Below are positions 54,636-64,000 of a DNA stretch of 64,000 nt, one piece after another (the first letter of the stretch is position 1; every line of letters starts with the position of its first letter). The translations under genes and the position numbers were made by a program. The DNA comes from Liquorilactobacillus ghanensis DSM 18630 (lineage in GTDB: Bacteria; Bacillota; Bacilli; Lactobacillales; Lactobacillaceae), in the NCBI RefSeq assembly GCF_001435235.1, contig NZ_AZGB01000015.1, positions 67,117 to 131,116 on the forward strand, in the 5' to 3' direction. Under the pieces are notes generated by a model that worked only from the letters and a program-made list of their open reading frames with translations, had not been told where the DNA came from and searched no databases.

Positions 54636-55241
54636 CTAGTTCTTCATTAAAAATTTCAATGCTAATCGCAAATACTCATCAGTCGTTGCAGCCGATGTTT
54701 TTTTCAGCTGCGGCTTCACTTTCTTAATCTCATTTTTAGTATAACCCAAGGCACTTAAAGCAGCTAAAGCTTCTTCTAATAAAGCATTGGCTGTAGGATC
54801 GGTCTGATTTGAAGCCATTTTAGCTACCAGTGAATTATCTGTTTCAACTTGACCAAGTTTATCTTTTAAATCAAGTACGATCTGCTGAGCCGTTTTTTTA
54901 CCAACACCTGGAAACTTCGTTAAATAACCAATACTATTATTTTGAATCGCATTCACTAAACCTTGCAAATCATTCGTCGCCAAAATCGCTAAAGCACTTT
55001 TGGGTCCAATACCTGAAACGTTTAATAATTTGGTAAATAAATCCTTTTCTGTTTTAGTAGCAAAGCCGTATAACGAAATATCATTATCGCGAACCGCTTG
55101 ATAAACAAAAATTTTAGCCTGTTCACCACTATTGAAACGAAATGGATTGGCTGCATAAACTAAATAGCCAACGCCGTTAACGTCAATTACCAGATAAGCT
55201 GGTGTTACATCAGCTACCAATCCTGTTAAATACTCATACAT
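54636..55241 (-). CDS. ruvA: Holliday junction branch migration protein RuvA
   Basis: The 201-residue protein has the OB-fold start [20 protein letters not shown], the helix-hairpin-helix pair ([26 protein letters not shown]) and a C-terminal RuvB-binding three-helix domain. It binds the four-way junction. GGAGGAG precedes the ATG. Confidence 0.96.
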   Translation of the reverse strand: MYEYLTGLVADVTPAYLVIDVNGVGYLVYAANPFRFNSGEQAKIFVYQAVRDNDISLYGFATKTEKDLFTKLLNVSGIGPKSALAILATNDLQGLVNAIQNNSIGYLTKFPGVGKKTAQQIVLDLKDKLGQVETDNSLVAKMASNQTDPTANALLEEALAALSALGYTKNEIKKVKPQLKKTSAATTDEYLRLALKFLMKN

Positions 55242-55259
55242 TTTTGCTCCTCCAACTCA

Positions 55260-57215
55260 TTACTGTTGATCTTTTTGACTATGATGCGGATCTTGAATTC
55301 GTTTAAACATTCTTTCCAAATCAGTTTTAGAAAAATGTACTAAAACAGGACGTCCATGAGGACAATTAAATGGATTTTCACATGCAGCTAATTGTTTTAA
55401 CAAGGCTTTTGCTTGTTGACTATCCAAATGATGATTTGCTTTAATCGATAATTTACAGCTCATAGTAATAGCTGTCTGTTCACGAAAACCAGCAATTGAA
55501 ATTTTACCATCCCGCAAAAGCGTATCAATCAATTCACGAATAATAATTTCTTCTTTACCAGCTTCAAACCAAGTAGGATGCCGATGAACGATAAAACTGT
55601 TCTGACCAAAATCTTCTAATTGGATTCCAACTGCTGTTAACTTGGCTAAATTTGCCTTAATAATCAATGCATCGCTAGTTGGGTAGTCTAACACTAGCGG
55701 GACCAGCATTTCTTGTTGCGCTGAAGCGACTGAACCGATTGAAACCCGAAATTTTTCATATTTGCATCGTTCCTGAGCCGCATGCTGATCAACTAAATAA
55801 AAACCGTCTTCTGCTTCCGCCAATAAATAAGTTCCATGTAACTGCCCAAGATAATGCAAGTTGGGAAACCGCCGCTGAACCGCCTCATTATTATCTGTTT
55901 TTGGAGCTGGTTGCGTTACAGCTGGTTCTGGTGCCGGTGATGTCACATTGACAACTGAACTTTTCTGCTTATCAACAGTTGTATATCTTTGATCCCAACT
56001 GGCTAATTTGTCAGTTAATTCAGTACGCTGTTTGATAATATAAACTTTCGGCTGTGACTGCGCTTCTTTGACAGTTGGTTCAGGAGCAGTTGATTGGTTG
56101 GCTGGTTGTTTTTCCACAGCTGCATGTTGATACGGCTGAGAACTTTCATTTAAACGATTGTTTAATTGTTTAAAATCCAACGCTTGACGTTTATTGCTGC
56201 CAAGATTATCCAGTGCATCAGGAATCAAATTTTCCTGAAAAATTCTGGCATAAATCGTCTGCGTTATTAATTGCATTAACTGCTCTTCTTTGCTGATACG
56301 AACTTCTTGCTTAGCAGGATGAACATTCACATCTACTAAGACCGGATCTAGTTCAATTTGAATAACCGCTAGCGGATAACGACCAACCATCAACTTTGAT
56401 CCATAGCCTTTGATTACAGCATTTGCCAACTGATAGTTGCGGATATAGCGTCCATTTAGCAGCAAACTGATATAATTCTTGGTCGCTCGAGTTAACTTAG
56501 GCAGTGAAACAAAGCCACTCACTTTAAAATCCAAATTTTCATTTTTAATTGCCAGCATCTGCCGGGCATTCTTAATTCCGTAAATTGCACTGATCGTTTG
56601 CTGAAGATTACGATTTCCAGCCGTCTGCAGTAATAAACGATCATTATTTTTAAAAGAAAAAGCAATTTCTGGATGGCTCAATGCTAAACGATCAACTATA
56701 TCACTAATTACCGCTAGCTCAGTTTGCGGACTTTTTAAATATTTTAAACGTGCGGGCGTATTGAAAAAAAGCGATTTAACTTGCACTTGAGTTCCTTGAG
56801 GACGAGCAATTATTTTTTGCTCAAGTTGTTTGCCTCCACGAATTCTAATTTGCGTTCCTTGACCATCAATGGCAGCCGTTGCCAAAATAACTTCAGCTAC
56901 TGAAGCGATACTTGGCAAAGCTTCCCCTCGAAAACCTAACGTTTTAATCCGAAAAAGATCATGCCTATCGACTAATTTACTCGTTGAATGCCGTCTAAAA
57001 GCCAATTTTACCTCATCAGCTGCAATCCCTTGACCGTTATCGGTAACTTGAATTAAGGCCAAACCAGCTTCCTCGACTGTAATTGAAATTTGTGTACTAC
57101 CAGCATCAATGGAATTTTCAACCAATTCTTTAACTACCGATGCTGGTCGCTCAACCACTTCACCAGCAGCAATTTGATCAGCCAATATTGCTGGTAATTC
57201 TTTAATTTTAGTCAT
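55260..57215 (-). CDS. mutL: DNA mismatch repair protein MutL
   Basis: The 651-residue protein has the GHKL ATPase ([42 protein letters not shown]), a variable linker (about 340-450, Gln/Thr/Pro-rich) and a C-terminal dimerisation domain with [13 protein letters not shown] and CPHGRPV. The DQHA...E motif is present, so the endonuclease form is likely. ATG at 57215, 6 nt after AGAGGTGA, is preferred to the ATG at 57221. Confidence 0.95.
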   Translation of the reverse strand: MTKIKELPAILADQIAAGEVVERPASVVKELVENSIDAGSTQISITVEEAGLALIQVTDNGQGIAADEVKLAFRRHSTSKLVDRHDLFRIKTLGFRGEALPSIASVAEVILATAAIDGQGTQIRIRGGKQLEQKIIARPQGTQVQVKSLFFNTPARLKYLKSPQTELAVISDIVDRLALSHPEIAFSFKNNDRLLLQTAGNRNLQQTISAIYGIKNARQMLAIKNENLDFKVSGFVSLPKLTRATKNYISLLLNGRYIRNYQLANAVIKGYGSKLMVGRYPLAVIQIELDPVLVDVNVHPAKQEVRISKEEQLMQLITQTIYARIFQENLIPDALDNLGSNKRQALDFKQLNNRLNESSQPYQHAAVEKQPANQSTAPEPTVKEAQSQPKVYIIKQRTELTDKLASWDQRYTTVDKQKSSVVNVTSPAPEPAVTQPAPKTDNNEAVQRRFPNLHYLGQLHGTYLLAEAEDGFYLVDQHAAQERCKYEKFRVSIGSVASAQQEMLVPLVLDYPTSDALIIKANLAKLTAVGIQLEDFGQNSFIVHRHPTWFEAGKEEIIIRELIDTLLRDGKISIAGFREQTAITMSCKLSIKANHHLDSQQAKALLKQLAACENPFNCPHGRPVLVHFSKTDLERMFKRIQDPHHSQKDQQ

Positions 57216-57233
57216 CTGCATTCACCTCTGTAT

Positions 57234-59834
57234 CTATTTTTTTCGCAGCTCCTGTTGCCATTTTGATAATAAATTCAAAGCAGCTAGTGGAGTCAAAGAA
57301 ATTAATTCAGTTTGGCTTAATTCATCGATGACACGCTGTTGTTGATGTTTAACCGGTGCTACTGTTTCAGGAACGAATAACGATAATTGTTGCTCAGCTG
57401 TTTTATTAGTTGTTTCGCCTGATTTTAACGCGGTTTCTTTTGCAGCTGGCTTTTTGGCTGTTTTTTCAAGTTTCTTTAACAGCACATCGGCTCGCTGTAA
57501 TAAGCTTTCCGGCATGCCGGCCAAACGAGCTACGTGTATTCCATAAGACTTATCTGCCGGTCCTGCTTCAACTCGATGCAAAAAAGTTAATTTACCATTT
57601 TTTTCAACTGCTCCAACGTGGACATTGGTCAATTCAGGTAATGTCTGCTCTAAAGCGGTTAATTCATGATAATGCGTTGAAAACAAAGTCTTAGCATGTA
57701 AGTTATTATGGACATACTCAATGATTGCCTGTGCTAAAGCCATTCCGTCATAAGTCGCTGTTCCACGACCAATTTCATCAAACAAAATCAAACTATTACG
57801 GGTCGCATGCATCAATGCTTCATTAGCTTCCTTCATCTCAACCATAAAAGTTGATTGTCCAGCAATCAAGTCATCAGCTGCTCCGATGCGCGTAAAAATT
57901 TGATCAAAAATTGGCAATACGGCTTTTTTAGCTGGAACAAAACAGCCGATTTGTGTCAAAACAACTGTTTGAGCTAGTTGTCGCATATAAGTACTCTTAC
58001 CAGACATATTTGGACCGGTTATCAATAAAATATTAAGCTTTTCTGACATTTTAATGTCATTAGGAATATAGCTTTGTTCCCCCATTACTTCCTGAACCAC
58101 CGGATGCCAACCCGCTGTGAGATCAATTTGGTGTTTTTTTGTCAACTTAGGCTGAACAAAATGCTGCTGTTCACTAATTACTGCAAAGCTTTGCAAAACA
58201 TCTAAAGCTGAAATCCCAGCTGCTAATAATTGCAAGCGTTTGATATAATCTTTAATTCGGTCGCGCAAATCAACAAAAAGTTGATATTCTAGAGCGACGG
58301 CTTTAGTTTGAGCACCCAAAATTAAAGTTTCTTTTTCTTTTAATTCTGGTGTAATAAACCTTTCAGCGTTGGTCAGCGTTTGTTTGCGCTGATACCGGTC
58401 CGTTGGCAGTTTAGCCAAATTAGCCTTAGAAACTTCAATATAATAGCCAAAAACTCGATTAAAACCAATTTTCAAATTATTAATTCCGGTTGCTTGTCGT
58501 TCATCAGCTTCTAGCTTAGCTAACCAATGCTTACCATTTTTCATAGCATCTTTATAACCATCTAGTTCTTGATCAAAGCCTTGCTTAATCAAATTACCAT
58601 CAGTAATCGACATTGGTGGATCATCAACGATCGCCTGTTCGATCAAATCAACCACTTCAGCTACCGGATCTAATTGTTTCAGTAAGGCTTTAAAACTACC
58701 ATCATCAATTTGTTGCAATAAGTAACGGATCTTCGGAATCTGCTGCAAAGATTGCTTTAATTGCAGTAAATCTCGACCATTAACCGTTCCTAAAGCTACT
58801 CGTCCGGCCAAACGTTCTAAATCATATACACTGGTTAATTCATCAGCTAATTCACTACGTTCAAAAAAATGGTCTAATAAGATTTTTACCTGTTTCTGTC
58901 TTAATTCAATTTTTTTGATCGACAATAATGGTCGTTCCAGCCATTGCTTCAATAGTCTACCACCCATTGCCGTTTTTGTTTGATCTAGCAACCAGAGTAA
59001 AGTACCACCTTTTTTGCCAGTTCGACTATTTTGTAATAACTCCAAATTTCTTTTAGAATAATGATCAATTTTCAAATAATCTGATGGTTCATAGTGCACT
59101 GCTTTTTGTAAGTGACCCAGACTCCGTTTTTGAGTCCGCAGTAAATAAGCCAACAAATGCTGCAAAACAGCTTGCTCCAATGGCGTTGACACATCTTGAA
59201 GAGCATAGCTAACCTCAGCACTGGTTGTAACATCGGCTTGTTTTGACAGCATAATTTTTAACGGAGCTATATAAGCTCGCGTTTTTTCTGTAATCGAATC
59301 ATCAATTACAATTTCTTTAGTACGCAAACTTAGCAACTCATTTAATAAAATTTCCGCTCCATTTAAAACAGCTGTTTTAAGTTCACCGGTTGATAGGTCA
59401 ACATAAGCAAAACCGAATTGATCGCCTTGTTGATGAACAGCGGTCAAATAATTGTTGTCTTTAGCTTCTTTCGCCCCGGTATCTGTCATTGTACCAGGAG
59501 TAACAACTTGAATAACTTCCCGTTTAACCATACCTTTAGCTAATTTAGGATCTTCCATTTGTTCACAAATAGCAACTTTATATCCCTGATCAACTAGAGT
59601 ATCAATATAATTTTGAGCTGCATGATGTGGTACTCCGCACATTGGAATTTTTTCAGCAGCATTTTTATTGCGATTTGTTAAAGTCAATTCTAAAATTTGG
59701 GCACCCTTAATCGCATCATCAAAAAACATTTCATAAAAATCACCCAAACGATAAAATAAAAAAGCATCTGGATATTGCGCCTTTATTTTTAAATATTGAT
59801 CCATCATTGGTGTTTTTTTGGTTTTTTGCGGCAT
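57234..59834 (-). CDS. mutS: DNA mismatch repair protein MutS
   Basis: The 866-residue protein has the mismatch-binding domain ([14 protein letters not shown]), connector, lever, the ATPase with [30 protein letters not shown] and STHYHEL, and a C-terminal tail. It detects mispairs and recruits MutL, encoded directly downstream. The Phe-x-Glu reading motif is FYEM. AAAGGAG precedes the ATG. Confidence 0.97.
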   Translation of the reverse strand: MPQKTKKTPMMDQYLKIKAQYPDAFLFYRLGDFYEMFFDDAIKGAQILELTLTNRNKNAAEKIPMCGVPHHAAQNYIDTLVDQGYKVAICEQMEDPKLAKGMVKREVIQVVTPGTMTDTGAKEAKDNNYLTAVHQQGDQFGFAYVDLSTGELKTAVLNGAEILLNELLSLRTKEIVIDDSITEKTRAYIAPLKIMLSKQADVTTSAEVSYALQDVSTPLEQAVLQHLLAYLLRTQKRSLGHLQKAVHYEPSDYLKIDHYSKRNLELLQNSRTGKKGGTLLWLLDQTKTAMGGRLLKQWLERPLLSIKKIELRQKQVKILLDHFFERSELADELTSVYDLERLAGRVALGTVNGRDLLQLKQSLQQIPKIRYLLQQIDDGSFKALLKQLDPVAEVVDLIEQAIVDDPPMSITDGNLIKQGFDQELDGYKDAMKNGKHWLAKLEADERQATGINNLKIGFNRVFGYYIEVSKANLAKLPTDRYQRKQTLTNAERFITPELKEKETLILGAQTKAVALEYQLFVDLRDRIKDYIKRLQLLAAGISALDVLQSFAVISEQQHFVQPKLTKKHQIDLTAGWHPVVQEVMGEQSYIPNDIKMSEKLNILLITGPNMSGKSTYMRQLAQTVVLTQIGCFVPAKKAVLPIFDQIFTRIGAADDLIAGQSTFMVEMKEANEALMHATRNSLILFDEIGRGTATYDGMALAQAIIEYVHNNLHAKTLFSTHYHELTALEQTLPELTNVHVGAVEKNGKLTFLHRVEAGPADKSYGIHVARLAGMPESLLQRADVLLKKLEKTAKKPAAKETALKSGETTNKTAEQQLSLFVPETVAPVKHQQQRVIDELSQTELISLTPLAALNLLSKWQQELRKK

Positions 59835-59848
59835 AAAAAAACTCTCCT

Positions 59849-60649
59849 TTAAGAAATAAACGGATGATCCGGATTAATTTGTACTGCCTGAATTTTTGTT
59901 GCTTTACCGGTATTATCATCTAAATCAACCACACAAGCTCCCAACGTATTCCGACCATTTTCAGCTACTTCAAACCGGGTCGGCATTTGATTAATAAAAC
60001 GATTAATTACATTAGATCGCTGCATCCCCAAAATACCATCATAAGGTCCGGTCATCCCGACATCACTCAAAAAAGCAGTTCCGGCCGGTAAAATACGAGC
60101 ATCATTGGTTTGAACATGTGTATGTGTTCCAATTACTGCTGAAACCTTACCATCAAAACACCAAGCAAAAGCTTCTTTTTCACTGGTAGTTTCGGCATGA
60201 AAATCAACTACCACCAACTTGGTCTTTTGTCTTAATTCGGTAATCAAGTCGGTTGCAACAGCAAAAGGATCATCCGATGGATTCATAAAAACTCTTCCCT
60301 GCAAATTAACAACGGCCACCTCAAACGCGTTAACCTTCATCAAGGTAAAACCTTGTCCTGGAACCTGTCCAGCTGAAAAATTAGCTGGTCGAATTAAGCG
60401 AGGAGCATCATGAATAAAATCTTCAATTGCTGGATTATCCCAAGTATGATTTCCCATTGAAACAATATCAGCACCATGCAACAACAGATGCTTATATGCT
60501 GTCTGATCAATTCCACGTCCTCGCGTTGCGTTTTCACCGTTAACAATCGTTACTTGCGGATGAAATTTCTGTTTAAGTCGTGGAAGGTAAGTCGCAATCA
60601 TTGCTTGGCCCGCATTTCCCACGACATCCCCAACGAATAAAATTCGCAT
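59849..60649 (-). CDS. ymdB: YmdB-type metallophosphoesterase (2',3'-cAMP phosphodiesterase)
   Basis: The 266-residue protein has [47 protein letters not shown] and [12 protein letters not shown]. Bacillus YmdB hydrolyses 2',3'-cyclic nucleotides and affects the use of RNase Y; the gene lies just after rny here too. AAAGGGG precedes the ATG. Confidence 0.93.
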   Translation of the reverse strand: MRILFVGDVVGNAGQAMIATYLPRLKQKFHPQVTIVNGENATRGRGIDQTAYKHLLLHGADIVSMGNHTWDNPAIEDFIHDAPRLIRPANFSAGQVPGQGFTLMKVNAFEVAVVNLQGRVFMNPSDDPFAVATDLITELRQKTKLVVVDFHAETTSEKEAFAWCFDGKVSAVIGTHTHVQTNDARILPAGTAFLSDVGMTGPYDGILGMQRSNVINRFINQMPTRFEVAENGRNTLGACVVDLDDNTGKATKIQAVQINPDHPFIS

Positions 60650-60768
60650 ATTTTTCCCCTTTTCTAACTGCCTAAGCTTTATTTTAGCATTTTTATTTAG
60701 CTGATGCTAAATTTCTCTGGCACTGTTTTACTTGCTACTGAATACAAATTTTTAGTTTCGGCTGAGTC

Positions 60769-60819
60769 AAAATTAAAGGGCCAACGGCAAACTACGCTGC
60801 CACTAGCCCTTTAATTTGA
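60769..60819 (-). terminator. Intrinsic terminator of rny
   Basis: A long stem on the minus strand (AAATTAAAGGGC...GGCCCTTTAATTT with an inner GGCA/TGCC pair) sits about 37 nt past the rny stop. T residues follow as part of the stem. Confidence 0.75.
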
Positions 60820-60855
60820 AATATTACAGTAACTCTTCATTATTCAAATAAATAA

Positions 60856-62424
60856 TTACTTAGCATATTCAACTGCACGAGTTTCCCGAATCACAGTCAC
60901 TTTAATATGCCCTGGATACTCTAACTCGTCTTCAATCTTGTTTTTAATATCTCGTGCCAAAACAACCGACTCAAGATCATTGACCTCATTTGGTTTAACA
61001 ATGACCCGAATTTCACGACCAGCTTGAATCGCATAGCTTTTTTTGACTCCATCAAAACCATTAGTAATTTTTTCCAGTTTTTCCAAACGATGGATATAAT
61101 TTTCCAATGATTCACTTCGAGCACCCGGTCGTGCAGCGGAAATCGCATCTGCTGCAGCCACTAAAACAGCGATTGTATACTTAGCTTCTACATCTCCATG
61201 ATGCGAAGCAATAGTATTAATGACAACATCACTTTCATGATATTTCTTAGTCAATTCGACCCCAATTTGGACATGCGAACCATCTACTTCATGATCAATT
61301 GCTTTGCCAATATCATGTAACAAACCAGCCCGCTTAGCCACGTTAGCATCTTCACCAAGTTCACTAGCCAGTACACCAGCAATTTTAGCTACTTCAACTG
61401 AATGGTCTAAAACATTTTGCCCATAACTCGTTCGATATTTAAGGCGGCCGATCGTTTTAATTAAATCTGGATGCATTGAATGCAAGCCCAATTCAAAAAT
61501 AGCTTCTTCACCAGTTTGGCGAATTTTAGCATCGATCTCCTTCGTAGCTTTTTCAACCATTTCTTCAATTCTAGCCGGATGAATTCGGCCATCTTGAATT
61601 AATTTCTTCAAAGCCATTTTAGCAATCTCACGCCTAATCGGATCAAAACCACTGAGTACAACTGCTTCAGGCGTATCATCGATTATTAAATCAATCCCTG
61701 TTAAAGTTTCTAAAGTACGGATGTTCCGTCCTTCACGTCCGATAATTCGCCCTTTCATTTCATCATTAGGCAATGAAACAACTGATACGGTTGTCTCAGA
61801 AACAGTATCAGCCGCACTACGTTCAATTGCTTGAGCAATCAAACTTTTGGCTACTTGATCAGACTGTTCTTTAGCTGTTTCTTCTTTCTCTTTGATCATC
61901 AGTGCCATTTCATGATTAACCGCTTCTTTGGCTTCTGACATGATCTTTTTTTGTGCTTGTTCCTTCGTCAAGGCTGCAATTCGTTCCAATTCAGTTTGCT
62001 GCTGATTGACCAACGAATCAACTTCAAGTTGGTGCTTCTCAAGCTCCTTTTGAACGTGCTCAATATGATTTTCTTTTTTAACAAGCCCCTGTTCACGCTG
62101 TTCAAGCGAAGTATCTTTTCGATCAAGATTCTCCTCTCGTTGCAGCAAGCGGTTTTCTTGTTTTTGAATTTCTGCGCGTCTTTCTTTCAGTTCACTTTCG
62201 ATTTCGCTACGATAACGATGACTTTCGTCCTTAACTTCTAAAATAGCTTCTCTTTTTTGCGCCGCAGCTTCTTTTTTAGCATTAGCTAAAATTCCAGCTG
62301 CTGTTTGTGTTGCCGCATCGAGTGTTCTTTCGTAGTTTTTTTTGCGAAAAACTATACCAAAAGCAAATCCAATACCCAAAGTTACTAGAGCGATGACGAG
62401 GTAAAGCAATATTGTTGAACTCAA
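60856..62424 (-). CDS. rny: Ribonuclease Y
   Basis: The 522-residue protein has an N-terminal membrane helix ([20 protein letters not shown]), a long coiled coil (about 30-190), a KH domain ([17 protein letters not shown]) and an HD domain with the metal motif [12 protein letters not shown]. It initiates mRNA decay at the membrane. The start is TTG at 62424 after GGAGGTGAG. It has its own promoter and terminator. Confidence 0.96.
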   Translation of the reverse strand: MSSTILLYLVIALVTLGIGFAFGIVFRKKNYERTLDAATQTAAGILANAKKEAAAQKREAILEVKDESHRYRSEIESELKERRAEIQKQENRLLQREENLDRKDTSLEQREQGLVKKENHIEHVQKELEKHQLEVDSLVNQQQTELERIAALTKEQAQKKIMSEAKEAVNHEMALMIKEKEETAKEQSDQVAKSLIAQAIERSAADTVSETTVSVVSLPNDEMKGRIIGREGRNIRTLETLTGIDLIIDDTPEAVVLSGFDPIRREIAKMALKKLIQDGRIHPARIEEMVEKATKEIDAKIRQTGEEAIFELGLHSMHPDLIKTIGRLKYRTSYGQNVLDHSVEVAKIAGVLASELGEDANVAKRAGLLHDIGKAIDHEVDGSHVQIGVELTKKYHESDVVINTIASHHGDVEAKYTIAVLVAAADAISAARPGARSESLENYIHRLEKLEKITNGFDGVKKSYAIQAGREIRVIVKPNEVNDLESVVLARDIKNKIEDELEYPGHIKVTVIRETRAVEYAK

Positions 62425-62505
62425 ATTCTCACCTCCACACCGTCAATAAATGATTAAAGCAAACATAATCACTTTTTTAAGATGTTTAATTATGCATACA
62501 ATGTT

Positions 62506-62535
62506 ATTTTACGTTTTTTTACGCCAAGATGTCAA
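62506..62535 (-). promoter_or_regulatory. Promoter of rny
   Basis: -35 TTGACA (62535-62530), an 18-nt spacer and -10 TAAAAT (62511-62506), about 80 nt before the rny start. The 496-bp recA-rny gap holds this promoter, the palindrome at 62655-62676 and the recA terminator; nothing else is seen. Confidence 0.65.
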
Positions 62536-62654
62536 TATAAACAAATTTAGTTGACCGCTAATTTCCACTTTTGAATTAAAAAATAACCTGATTGTCTAGC
62601 TTATTGTCTGATTTAACTTTTTTAGCATTTTTTTTGATTTCCGCTAGTTACGTC

Positions 62655-62676
62655 TGATAAAATTTTTATTTTATCA
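62655..62676. repeat. 22-bp palindrome in the recA-rny gap
   Basis: The perfect inverted repeat TGATAAAAT-TTTT-ATTTTATCA lies 120 nt upstream of the rny -35 box. It may be an operator or a weak hairpin; function unknown. Confidence 0.45.
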
Positions 62677-62783
62677 ATACCAATTTGGCTTTTCCAGCCT
62701 AGAAATCATGTTTTACGGTCATAAATTTGATAAGTTCACTTCAAGCAATATATTTTTTTCATACTAACTTTTTATTAAATTAC

Positions 62784-62818
62784 CAAAAAAACTGCCTGTT
62801 TCAATTAAGAACAGCCAG
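62784..62818 (-). terminator. Intrinsic terminator of recA
   Basis: CTGGCTGTT pairs with AACAGGCAG on the minus strand, followed by seven T, about 100 nt past the recA stop. Confidence 0.85.
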
Positions 62819-62920
62819 CTTAAAATAAACTATAATAAATTGTTTGAAATCGTTTGCTCTTATTATCAACAAACCAGCTCAATTAAAATCAACGGGCGCC
62901 ACTCTTATAATCAAATAAAT

Positions 62921-63985
62921 CTAATCGCCTTCACTTTTTAGATCAAGGTCTACCTGTTCTTTTTCTGGTGCTTCTGCTTCAGATTCATCTTCGGTAGCGT
63001 CAATTCCATAGGCTTTCCGGACTTTTTTAGTTAACTCAGTCATTGCTTCAGGATGTTCTTTTAAATACTCTTTAGCATTTTCACGTCCTTGACCAATTCG
63101 TTCATCACCATAAGAGTACCATGAACCGCTTTTATTGACCAAATCCTTTTCGACCGCCATGTCAAGAAGTTCACCAGTTTTAGAAATACCTTCCCCGTAC
63201 ATAATATCAACTTCAGCCCGCTTAAATGGTGGTGCAACCTTATTTTTGACAACTTTAATTCGAACACGGTTACCAACAATATCAGTTCCATTTTTTATCT
63301 GTTCTGCTCTTCTGACTTCTAATCGAATAGTTGAATAAAATTTAAGTGCGCGTCCACCGGGGGTTGTCTCCGGATTACCAAACATTACACCAACTTTTTC
63401 ACGAATCTGGTTAATAAAAATCGCAATGGTTTTAGTCTTGTTGATCGACCCGGATAACTTTCGTAATGCCTGTGACATCAATCTTGCCTGCAGACCGACA
63501 TGAGCATCTCCCATTTCACCTTCAATTTCAGCTCGTGGTACCAAGGCAGCAACGGAATCCACAACCACAATATCAATCGCTCCTGAAGAAACTAAAGCAT
63601 CAGTAATTTCCAATCCTTGTTCACCAGTATCTGGTTGTGATAATAGAAGTTCATCAATATTAACCCCTAACTTAGTAGCATAAGCCGGATCCAACGCGTT
63701 TTCTGCATCAATATAAGCAGCAACACCGCCCATTTTTTGAATCTCAGCTACCGCATGTAACGCTACCGTTGTTTTACCTGAACTTTCTGGTCCATAAACT
63801 TCAACGATTCTTCCACGCGGATAACCTCCAACACCTAAGGCTTCATCAAGTGCCAATGACCCACTTGAAACAGTTGAAATTTTGGTATCGGCCTTATCAC
63901 CCATTCGCATAATTGATCCCTTACCAAAATTCTTTTCAATTTTCTTTAAAGCGGCATCAAGTGCTGCTTTTCTTTCATCTGCCAA
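62921..63985 (-). CDS. recA: Recombinase RecA
   Basis: The 354-residue protein has Walker [12 protein letters not shown], Walker [11 protein letters not shown], the L1/L2 DNA loops ([39 protein letters not shown]) and an acidic C-terminus. It forms filaments for homologous repair and LexA cleavage. It starts with TTG at 63985 after GAGGAGG, 15 nt from the window end, so the promoter and any SOS box are outside. Confidence 0.98.
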   Translation of the reverse strand: MADERKAALDAALKKIEKNFGKGSIMRMGDKADTKISTVSSGSLALDEALGVGGYPRGRIVEVYGPESSGKTTVALHAVAEIQKMGGVAAYIDAENALDPAYATKLGVNIDELLLSQPDTGEQGLEITDALVSSGAIDIVVVDSVAALVPRAEIEGEMGDAHVGLQARLMSQALRKLSGSINKTKTIAIFINQIREKVGVMFGNPETTPGGRALKFYSTIRLEVRRAEQIKNGTDIVGNRVRIKVVKNKVAPPFKRAEVDIMYGEGISKTGELLDMAVEKDLVNKSGSWYSYGDERIGQGRENAKEYLKEHPEAMTELTKKVRKAYGIDATEDESEAEAPEKEQVDLDLKSEGD

Positions 63986-64000
63986 ACTGATTCCTCCTCA

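Overview
The window is chromosomal DNA of a low-GC Gram-positive lactic acid bacterium, most likely a member of the Lactobacillaceae. Supporting evidence: a tmRNA whose tag reads AKNNNNSYALAA, an alanyl-tRNA synthetase T-box, an IreB-RuvX-YrzB block, an LtaS-type lipoteichoic acid synthase, and a fab/acc operon opened by FabZ and the MarR regulator FabT. The genus is not fixed; the gene mix would fit Liquorilactobacillus or Ligilactobacillus relatives. Nearly all genes lie on the minus strand, and UUG start codons are common.

Region by region. 1-3.6 kb: the end of a citrate/malate locus (start of a probable citC, an AEC-family permease broken by one in-frame stop, malic enzyme, divergent CitI-type regulator). 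3.6-11.7 kb: alpha/beta hydrolase, potassium importer Kup, a KdpDE-like two-component system without kdpFABC, a small secreted protein and an ABC exporter. 11.7-12.4 kb: a gene-free stretch with a 111-bp palindrome and a probable roughly 105-nt small RNA. 12.4-22.7 kb: ltaS, an OmpR-family two-component system, ssrA, an L,D-transpeptidase, a universal stress protein, a flavodoxin-fold reductase, RNase HI, a hemolysin III-like protein and a DUF1836 regulator. 22.8-26.2 kb: an AT-rich accessory stretch bounded by tRNA-Gln(CUG) and tRNA-Glu(CUC). 26.3-40.7 kb: housekeeping genes (phosphoesterase, rdgB, yslB, trxA, mutS2, cvpA, zapA, yrzB, ruvX, ireB, alaS, cshB, nrnA, a UPF0173 hydrolase, zwf). 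40.7-50.7 kb: the type II fatty-acid synthesis operon fabZ-fabT-fabH-acpP-fabD-fabG-fabF-accB-fabZ-accC-accD-accA-fabI. 50.9-64 kb: yajC, tgt, queA, ruvB, ruvA, mutL, mutS, ymdB, rny and recA, a typical lactobacillar repair, queuosine and RNA-decay neighbourhood.

The most unusual content is at 23.1-24.7 kb. Six non-coding units lie in the same orientation on the minus strand. Each has its own sigma-A promoter (five of the six have TTGAAA or TTGGAA, 16-17 nt, then TGATACWRT-like), a 73-86-nt transcribed region with a C-rich stretch, and its own intrinsic terminator. No protein-coding gene lies among them, and a partial seventh copy is visible. This looks like a tandem family of trans-acting small RNAs, comparable in layout to Listeria LhrC or streptococcal csRNAs but not recognisable as either. 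It lies next to a tRNA-Gln gene whose terminator tail is partly duplicated 860 bp downstream, and next to a decayed membrane-protein gene, so the region has the look of an accessory, rearranged locus.

Two genes (L,D-transpeptidase and RNase HI) have an AUC codon exactly where the Shine-Dalgarno sequence and family alignment expect AUG. All functional statements rest on reading motifs and gene order; no searches were run.
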